From contig CAXIPT010000005.1 in the NCBI GenBank assembly GCA_964030475.1, forward strand, positions 1,990,778 to 2,054,777: 64,000 nucleotides of DNA, written 5' to 3'. Source of the stretch: Tethya wilhelma (lineage: Eukaryota > Porifera > Demospongiae > Tethyida > Tethyidae). Under the pieces are notes generated by a model. That model ran no database searches. It worked only from the letters and a program-made list of their open reading frames with translations, and was not told the origin of the DNA. A program made the translations under genes and the position numbers. This document shows positions 43,369 to 64,000 of this stretch, piece after piece; the stretch's first letter is position 1; each line of letters begins with the position of its first letter.

Positions 43369-44096
43369 TCAGTTAACCCTCAAACCGTCAACACTGTTAA
43401 AACTTGCGGAGAAGGTGTCTGAAAATCGACTAGGAGTGAAAGTATCCGATCTCTTTATCTTTCCCCACGATGACACATCACTGTCCAGCAGTGGATCGTG
43501 TTCATGGCTGTCCCTTCGTTTCCGTTGGAAGAGCTTGATCTTCCAGTACTTGAGGTTGAAGACGGTCTTGCGGACTCTCTTGGTTAGTAGGATAAAGAGA
43601 ATACTGTTAGCAAAGCCTTGGGCTGAGTCACCTATACTCTGTACATGTGTGTATTTGCAAGTATTGGTTGAAAAGTACAGCCATCGAAGATTGAAGTTGA
43701 ACACATGTTAGTATACGTAATACACACACTTGAAGTGGTGTCGTAACCATGGATTATTATCCATGCATGATTTAACCTGTTGCTATGGAAAAATGTATGA
43801 ACCTGTGAGAAGTGGGCACACATATAGTAGGATCAAATTTCAGACACCACATAACTAAAAAAAACAAACACCATACTTCAAAGAAACTTACTGCGAGGTA
43901 GACCAGTGTGATGCTCAGCCAGTGAGGCATTCCTTGGACTCTAATGTAGACCATCAGTAGGTTTACAAGACAGGTCCAGATTCGAAGGAGTGCAAAGGTC
44001 ACTGGAATCAGAAGGAATTTGTAGTCCAAGATGTGAATAGCTTCCCAAAATTTGGTCTCTGCCTCCGGTATGTACAGTTTGGTTTGTTTTAACTTC
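43369..44096 (-). CDS. GPR157-like receptor 7, C-terminal part
   Basis: Two exons are seen: 43892 to about 44096 (third cytoplasmic loop, TM6 with KFLLIPVTFALLRIWTC, and start of TM7) and 43369-43638 (SIGDSAQGFANSILF TM7 and a basic/Ser-rich tail ending VDGLRVN). They join in phase. Nothing encoding TM1-TM5 is present upstream. The sequence meets an N at 44098 and then promoter-like sequence of the next gene, so the first exons are probably missing from the assembly, or this is a 5'-truncated relic. The IGDSxQGF motif groups it with receptors 5 and 6. Confidence 0.75.
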
Positions 44097-44281
44097 ANAC
44101 TGCTCGCACTGATTTATAGCCCCACCTCGACAGCTAGCTCAGAGCGAGCAAAAGTTCAAAGTGCAACCATAAAGTTTGCTATTACGTCATCTGAAATTAT
44201 TTGTTGAGTCAGCTATCACATCTTCGCCTAATTTTTCATCAGACTGAGTTAACTGACTGAGAACACAGCTAGAACGTCTTA

Positions 44282-46109
44282 ATGGCTTACAACTATCCTT
44301 CTGGGGGTGGCTACTATGGCAAGCCGAACGCCCCTCCGACCTATCAACAGCAGCAACCTCCCAACTATCAGCAGCAAGTTCCTGTGCAACACCATCATAC
44401 TGTAGTGGTACAGCAACCCGTTGTTGTTCAGTCTAAAGTAAGACAGCCTACTGTGAGACATGTAAGTCAGCTCAGGTATATTGCGTTTGTGTGTCAATAT
44501 CATAAGTGTTGTTTCTTTCCCTTTCAGCAAGCGGGTGACTTTTTCGTAAGTTTGAAGTGAGAAGTATTGGTCCAAAGCACAGCACTATAGTACCGTGCTT
44601 GTTAGAGGGAAAAAGAGATGGGATAAGGCTACTTTTTTTTCCTCTTAGACGAATGGCACGACATCCATGGCACCACACAAATTAAACAGTATGTATGTGT
44701 ACACACACACTCCTCATCCTCTACAGAGTAGCCTTGGAAAAGCTGTGGACAGTGTAGCTACTGACATCTCGAAGGAAATCTCCAGTGCTGCTACCACTAC
44801 TGCTAACGCTGTCTATAACCCACTGGTAGATAACACTGACACACAATGACATTAGCCTCGTTCCCAGGCTCCTCTCTCGCATATATTTTCTTTGAAGAAA
44901 ATATACGCGAGGGAAGAGCCTGGAGCCTGGGAATGAGGCTACAATGACATCACTCTCTTTGTTTGTACATACCAGTAGTCAGTGGTTTGTAGACCTGACT
45001 TTCAATGCTTCATGTTGTCACATGGTTCCAATACCAACTTCAAGCTTCACATGTGCATGTACACATTGTCAGTATAATTTGCCACACTAATACACAAACT
45101 GTGCCTGTATAATATTTTTTCCTTTGTTTCTCTAGAGTCTACTGAAGCCTGGCTATGTTGTTCGAATCACCTCCAAGGTGTATGGAAAGAGTCTGAGGGT
45201 CCTTGAGAATGGTGTGGCTGACTGTGAGGGAGGGACGGGGACGGCCAGTGAGTTCATGGTGCTCTCTGCTGGTCCACAGACAAACATCATCAGACTCCGT
45301 AACATGGCATTGCCACAATTTCACCTGGCCATCATTAATGGTTACTTTGTTGGCTATGTAAGTAAAATTGAGCTATTTATGTATGGTGTAGCTGAGAAGT
45401 CTCACAATCTACTGCCCCTAAACCATCAGCTTTTTTTGTTTCCGGCTCTATAATTATAACAGTAGGCAATTTGATTCTATTATGGCATAATTATTAGGAA
45501 GGTCTAATGCTTCATGGGGTCACAGTTGATGGCCAAAATTTATGTTTAGTTGATAAGCAGTGTCACAGCAATAATGCAGGGTTCTCCCTAAAACTTGTCA
45601 GAGTAGTGCCCTGAGTGCTGGATTCACAAAGTATGGTACAGATCCGATAGCATTACATTACAGCTAGGGCTCTTAGCCTCTCTCTCCCCAAGGATGTCAC
45701 TTGATCACAGAGTGGTGCGAGAAAATATCAAAGCATTCTTGTGTTTTTTATGCATTCTTTTAAGTAAAAACTAACCACATAAAAGCATGACCAGAGTGAT
45801 TTGGTTTATGTCAAATTATGTGGTGTGACTGTTCTGTATAGGGTCAGGGTGGTCCTGAAAGTGACTTTATTCCAGCAATGACCTCTGATTCGTATGTAAC
45901 CTTTGAGTCTCCCGGCTCCCCTGGCTCACACATTGGTGTGCTACCCTCTGGTCAGATCACCTCACCAGCACAGACCAACAAGTTAACGGATGCTTCACAT
46001 TTCAAAATTACATATCTTGTAAGTATTCTGCCCAGTGTTCACTGTATATATTGTGCATTGACCTTTGTTGTTGTTCATTGTCTGCATGCAGCGAACAAGC
46101 ACAAAGTGA
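44282..46109 (+). CDS. Pro/Gln-rich protein with beta-trefoil-like domain
   Basis: Exons 44282-44461, 44528-44545 (18-nt micro-exon, QAGDFF), 44649-44825, 45136-45357, 45842-46018 and 46092-46109 join in frame to 263 residues. The N terminus is low complexity (YPSGGGYYGKPNAPPTYQQQ, HHH, VVVQQPVVVQ). A helical stretch SLGKAVDSVATDISKEISSAA follows. The C-terminal half (LKPGYVVRITSKVYGKSLRV, RNMALPQFHLAIINGYFVGY, YVTFESPGSPGSHIGVLPSG, DASHFKITYL) has the spacing of a beta-trefoil (ricin/fascin-like) fold; that is inference, and I do not recognise the family. No signal peptide is present. A stretch within exon 3 (about 44689-44745) could be an in-frame retained intron. A decayed copy lies at 60.8-61.4 kb. 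Confidence 0.7.
44852..44941. mobile_element. Palindromic MITE, AGCCTCGT...CCCAGGCTC family
   Basis: Near-perfect inverted repeat (tagcctcgttcccaggctcc ... ggagcctgggaatgaggcta) in an intron of the trefoil-like gene. Related copies occur at 1925-2004, 3813-3892 and 53311-53418, with half copies near 3249, 5137 and 60622. It is non-coding and probably non-autonomous. Confidence 0.7.
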
Positions 46110-46765
46110 AAAATTTTTTTGCTGGATCAAGAGACTAAACATTGTTATTCTACTAGCTGTCATAATAATTATTGTACTTTTTGAACAGGTTTTTAATTTG
46201 TTGAACGTTTTTTGCGTTAGAAAATTCTACTCTGATAATAATTATTAATACACAGTATAATAATAAATTATATGTATATTGTTTTATAATACACTTAAAC
46301 ACTGAAACCAGCAAATTATTATATAATATTATTATAATTATTATAACTTGTGAGGTGTAATAATACAAGAAGCAATAATCTTGAATGTAGTACCACTACT
46401 GCCATAAGATATATATCTGATTTTGGTCTTAACTGTGTCTCATACGTATACGTATATACATGCACTAAATTTGGTTTATTCCTGTTTTGAATTTACTAGA
46501 ATAATATAATATAGCTGTAGTTCGATGGCCTCGAACTACATTTTGTAATGGCTATATAGCCATATATGTGTAGGCATTATCACCTCCAGAAATGCATGTT
46601 GGAATGACAATAAATAAATTATTTACATAGTGAAAAGTTAAATACAAGTCTAGAGCTTACATGTTCCATGTATGAAAGCGATAAATTTAGTTAAATAGCT
46701 AAAATAATAATTATAATATGAGCCCTGTGGGACCAGGGTACATGTTACATTATTTGACTTCAGAT
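46110..46765. other. Convergent AT-rich spacer
   Basis: Very AT-rich sequence between the trefoil-like gene and the last exon of the ABCC gene. No gene is seen. It contains AATAAA-type motifs (for example near 46609) that may serve as 3'-end signals. Confidence 0.5.
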
Positions 46766-60580
<13,815 letters not shown>

Positions 60581-60621
60581 AATCACCAAATTAAAAAGCA
60601 TCCCCTAGACAAAATTAACCT

Positions 60622-60765
60622 CGTGCCCAGGCTCCTCCTTCGCGAATATTTCCTTTGAAAATATATCGCGCTATCATATCCGTACCCGTCGACGTCGCGT
60701 CCGGACGTCCTTTGACGTACCATGTCAGTCAGTGTGTGAGTTCATGATGCAGCTGCTTTCTTAGC
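60622..60765. other. ABCC upstream region
   Basis: Sequence upstream of the ABCC start containing a half MITE (cccaggctcctccttcgcga) and a CpG-rich stretch (gtcgacgtcgcgtccggacg) near 60688, which may be part of the promoter. Confidence 0.4.
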
Positions 60766-61372
60766 CGCGAGACTACTGCTTTTTACTGGTCCATAGACAA
60801 ACGTCACCAGACTTTGTAACATGAGTAGGAAGAAATTAGGATGAATGCAACCACTCTGACAATGATATCGATCATGAGTGTAAAAAACATATGGCCCGGA
60901 TGGCATTGCCACAATTTCACCTGACCACCATTACTATGAATGGTTACTTTGTTGGCTATGTAAAGTAAAGCTATTTTTATTGGTGTCCTTTTTTGAGCTC
61001 TGTATATACGAAAGTGACTCATTTACATAATAATTAATACACCTGCTCTATAGTGCATGGATCAAGTTAACTAATGTCATGGGATCTCATGATTGGTTGT
61101 GCAAACGTTTAAGAGTGGTACTGTCCAACTCTGGGCATGCTATGATGTGGTTTGGCGTCCTGCGGTCAGATCACCTCACCAGCGCAGACCAGCAAGCTAA
61201 CAGATGCTTCACAATTCGAAATTCCATATCTTGTAAGTATTTTTTACTAGTAGTATTATATCTTTTGTTGCGTGGTGCATAACCTTTGTTTATGTTTTTG
61301 TTTTTATTTCCATTGGTGTCTACAGCGAACAAGTATAAAGTGAATGTTGCTGGATCAAGAAACCTAAACTTT
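60766..61372 (+). pseudogene. Decayed copy of the trefoil-like gene
   Basis: Pieces match the last three exons of the gene at 44282-46109: ggtccatagacaaacgtcac..., MALPQFHLT...NGYFVGYV near 60902-60962, ggtcagatcacctcaccagc near 61165 (GQITSPAQTNKLTDAS region) with its GTAAGT donor, and gcgaacaagtataaagtgaa at 61326 matching the last exon. An insertion splits the NMALPQF segment, and the middle is missing. It has kept splice-site sequence, so it is a genomic duplicate rather than a retrocopy. Confidence 0.75.
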
Positions 61373-62781
61373 GTCTGTGTTATCATGTTTATTGAAGGTT
61401 TTTTGCATTAAAAGTTTTACAGAATTGTTTTGATGTGATTAGAACAATATAATTAACTAATTTTGTAATGTTACAGTAAAATGTTGCTCTTGCTCTTTAT
61501 AAACTGCTCAAAGTCCAATGTGCGCATGCGTGCGGCGCGGTTACCTTAGAAACCACGCCTACCGATACCCTTGCACGCACGATACTATCAATCGTCGATT
61601 GATCGTCTTGACATGTCCACTAGGGTATCATCTTGTTCTACTTACTGTGACAGTTTTGGTACAGTTTATCTTTCTCTGGAGAGTTCAAGACTATAATAAT
61701 TATTATTGTGAGTCTTCATTTCATCATTGTATTTCTGTAATACTCAGTCGGCCCGGGGTATATATTGGGTGCCAGGCATCAATATGCAATCCAGTCAAAA
61801 ATCTGATGAATCATTTTTTACTACCCACATGTTCTGTGCATTGCAATATACAGACATCCCAAGTATAAATTAAAACCGAATTATATGATAATAATTTATA
61901 ATAAAGTCTTGTTAGACTAAACTTGAACAGTCAGACAGACAATTTGGCAATTTGTACTGAGATAGAGACAAGGAACATGCAAGAGAAAAATAATATTATT
62001 GTTATCATTAGCATTCACTGCCATAAACTAGCCTGTTTTCAAGTCCAAGAATCTGGAAATGAGGCTATTAGAACCACCTTTGCTGAACCAGTGCGGCGCT
62101 AGTCTCGCAGGCCTGACACGTACACATGCGCGAGAAGTGGCAGCTTCATTTCGCGACCTTGCTAGCGCGCAAATTATATGACTCACGTGCTACTTGGCAA
62201 TTGCTATGGAAACTACGCCTCCGCAATAAACACAATGGTTACGCGGGTCAAACCACCACTCACTTGTCAGAGCTCAGTATAAAAGCCAGTGTAGCTGGAG
62301 CTGACTTGCTAAGTTGTCACTTGAAGATATTCATTGTGCACTGTATTGAAACGTTTCACTCCCTGAACGTGTTACAGTTCTACATAAGGGCGATTCAGAA
62401 TTGCTGCAATTGACTCTTGAGAACACAGACTGTCAGTTGTGAGTAAACTTTATTTTGGGTCCACTGAACTCAACTTTTAGCTGTACACTTGCTTATTGGT
62501 CCAATGTCCATTTTACATTTTTACTCAGTCAAAATACGGGCCAAAATGGTCTCTTGAAGTTGTACATGATACACTGATTTTACATTCTGTTTTTGTCGAT
62601 TTTCTAGGACAATTCAACTGTCAGGGTCACTGTGTGTTTGCTGTTATCAAAAGGAACCATTTTAATTGTATGTGCTAATCATGTACTAGGGTGTGCTACA
62701 GCTACTCATCTCTCTCAATGCCACTGTCCTCTGTCCTCTGTCTCTTTAGGGATCAACTATATTAAATTTTCTCCTCAAATT
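61373..62781. other. Intergenic/upstream region
   Basis: AT-rich spacer with a CpG-richer stretch near 62090-62180 (tagtctcgcaggcctgacac, gcgcgagaag) that could be a promoter for the gene beginning at or before 62782. Short open frames here do not look like conserved protein. Confidence 0.35.
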
Positions 62782-63771
62782 ATGTTGAGGCTATTTCCAC
62801 CGTCCATTGCTACCACTTCAATAGTCACTCCCATTGGATTTACTGACAAAAAGAAGGAATCCAATAAAAAGCTAAAGTCTTGGGGCAGAAAAGCTGCCAA
62901 GAAGACCCGCAACGCGGTCAAGAAGGTCTTGATCAATCCTTTCAACATCAAGAAGAAGCTTAGCACCAGAAGAAAGAAGCGAAAAGCTAAGAAAGAAAAG
63001 GTCAAGGAGTTGGAGAAAGAAAAAGAGCGTTTGGAGAAAGAACTTTTGAAGCAAGAGCGATTAGGGCAAGGGGGAGAGAACCCCATCCCTAGTTCCGACC
63101 AGGAAGGAAACAAAAAGATATCCAACTCAGTTCTTGAGGAACAAGCTCGCCTCATGGCACTCAACTCCAACACCAATAATAACATTGCTGGTGTCAGACG
63201 TGGTGTATCGTCAACCTCTGGGTCAAAGACTAGCTATGGTCTCCATGGCCAACATACTTCACGAGGGCCCATGAAGGCTGGGGTACACAGCACAGCAGGT
63301 ACAGCATGAATGTAGTGTGTGTATGTGTTTGTGTGTGTGTTATCTACAAGTACTATATTTAGTCGGCTCAAATTGTGAATTCAATGTAATGTGTGTGTGT
63401 GTTCTCTTGTAGGTGATTCTGGAAGCAGTGGGTCCTTCTGTTCTGTACGTCACCACCCACAACAACCCAGCTCTCTCCTTCCGGACAAAATCCACATGAC
63501 TTCACCCTCAGTGAAGTCTCCGAGGGATTACAAACCTCATGTTGATAGAGCTACACTCTACACGGTGGTATCACGAACAGATGGTGAGCTTTAAATGAAG
63601 ATAGTATAGTAGTATGGATGTGAAGCATTCAGGCATATACTTCTACTCATCTTATACTCACACACCAATAAATGCATTTTTCTTGTATGTTTGTATATGT
63701 TTCTGCAGCTGGGACATCATCTCATGTTTCTAGATCTAGAACTCCTAGGAAAAGCACTGGTAGCACTGCAG
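62782..63771 (+). CDS. Lys-rich coiled-coil protein, 5' part
   Basis: Three exons, 62782-63298, 63413-63583 and 63709-63771, all with phase-1 junctions, giving about 250 residues and continuing beyond the window. After MLRLFPPSIATTSIVTP the first exon is strongly basic (KKLKSWGRKAAKKTRNAVKK, STRRKKRKAKKEKVKE) and runs into a short heptad-like coiled coil (LEKEKERLEKELLKQERL). Later parts are Ser/Gly/Thr-rich, low complexity, with SP/TP sites (SPSVKSPRD, SRTPRKSTGS). I do not recognise it; basic plus Ser-rich composition would fit a nuclear or cytoskeleton-associated protein. The start could be upstream at 62632, but that sequence is not basic and looks like untranslated leader. Confidence 0.6.
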
Positions 63772-64000
63772 GTATGTGCATATTTATGTGTGTTGATAGT
63801 GAGCACTGATTATGACCTGATTACAGTTGTTAGTACCTGTCAAAGTACTTGTTAGCATGATCAGATGTGATCCACATCATGCACAGTATGGGAGTGTTTA
63901 GCTTACGAGTACATGACATTCATTAGTATTCAGTTGTCAGAAATCATTATTCATTAAAGTTTAGCACAAAAATTATTCCTAAGCAACAAAGACAGGTGTT

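Noticed and set aside
62126..62413. 95-residue frame upstream of the Lys-rich gene
   Set aside because: The composition is unremarkable and spans a CpG-rich, promoter-like stretch. No splice or homology support.

Overview
This is nuclear DNA from a small-intron, AT-rich metazoan genome. The genes have many short exons with GT/AG junctions that I could join in frame. Orthologues of conserved animal genes are present (prefoldin subunit 2, U2AF1, an ABCC4/MRP-type transporter). There are also lineage-specific tandem arrays, many (CA)n/(TG)n tracts and short inverted-repeat transposons. A sponge, probably a demosponge, is my best guess from the expanded GPR157-like receptors and secreted beta-helix-like proteins. 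That assignment is an inference and no marker gene here proves it. No rRNA, tRNA, CRISPR or prokaryotic operon was seen.

Layout. 1-427: 3' end of prefoldin subunit 2. 872-5078: a seven-exon 2OG-Fe(II) dioxygenase on the minus strand, followed by an apparently perfect 1,888-bp repeat of its first five exons. 5414-13159: four minus-strand GPR157-like seven-transmembrane receptors in tandem, one with a frameshifted tail. A fifth, more divergent one (13313-16194) runs the other way from a shared 153-bp promoter gap. 16818-25769: five intronless genes for secreted, Asn-glycosylated, beta-helix-like proteins of about 380 residues. A sixth receptor (26388-29056, minus) sits inside this family, which continues beyond it with a broken copy, two intact genes and a relic (29778-37760). 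A jockey/CR1-type LINE fragment lies at 32.8-33.7 kb and the two terminal exons of an unrecognised gene at 38.3-40.0 kb. 40320-42785: U2AF1. 43369-44096: the tail of a seventh receptor cut by an assembly gap. 44282-46109: a secretion-signal-free protein with a Pro/Gln-rich N terminus and a beta-trefoil-like C terminus. 46766-60580: an ABCC4-like transporter whose TM/NBD2 exon cassette is duplicated. 60.8-61.4 kb: a decayed copy of the trefoil-like gene. 62782-end: start of a Lys-rich coiled-coil protein.

The strongest new-biology candidates are these: (1) the secreted beta-helix family, four members of which share a conserved upstream module with paired GATA sites, interleaved with the GPR157-like receptors; (2) two diverged, in-phase NBD2 cassettes in the ABCC gene that could be spliced alternatively; (3) a 60-nt in-frame candidate cassette exon in U2AF1 that would split its second zinc finger. 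The single N bases mark contig joins. At least two are flanked by duplicated ends, so nearby local duplications should be treated as possible assembly artefacts.
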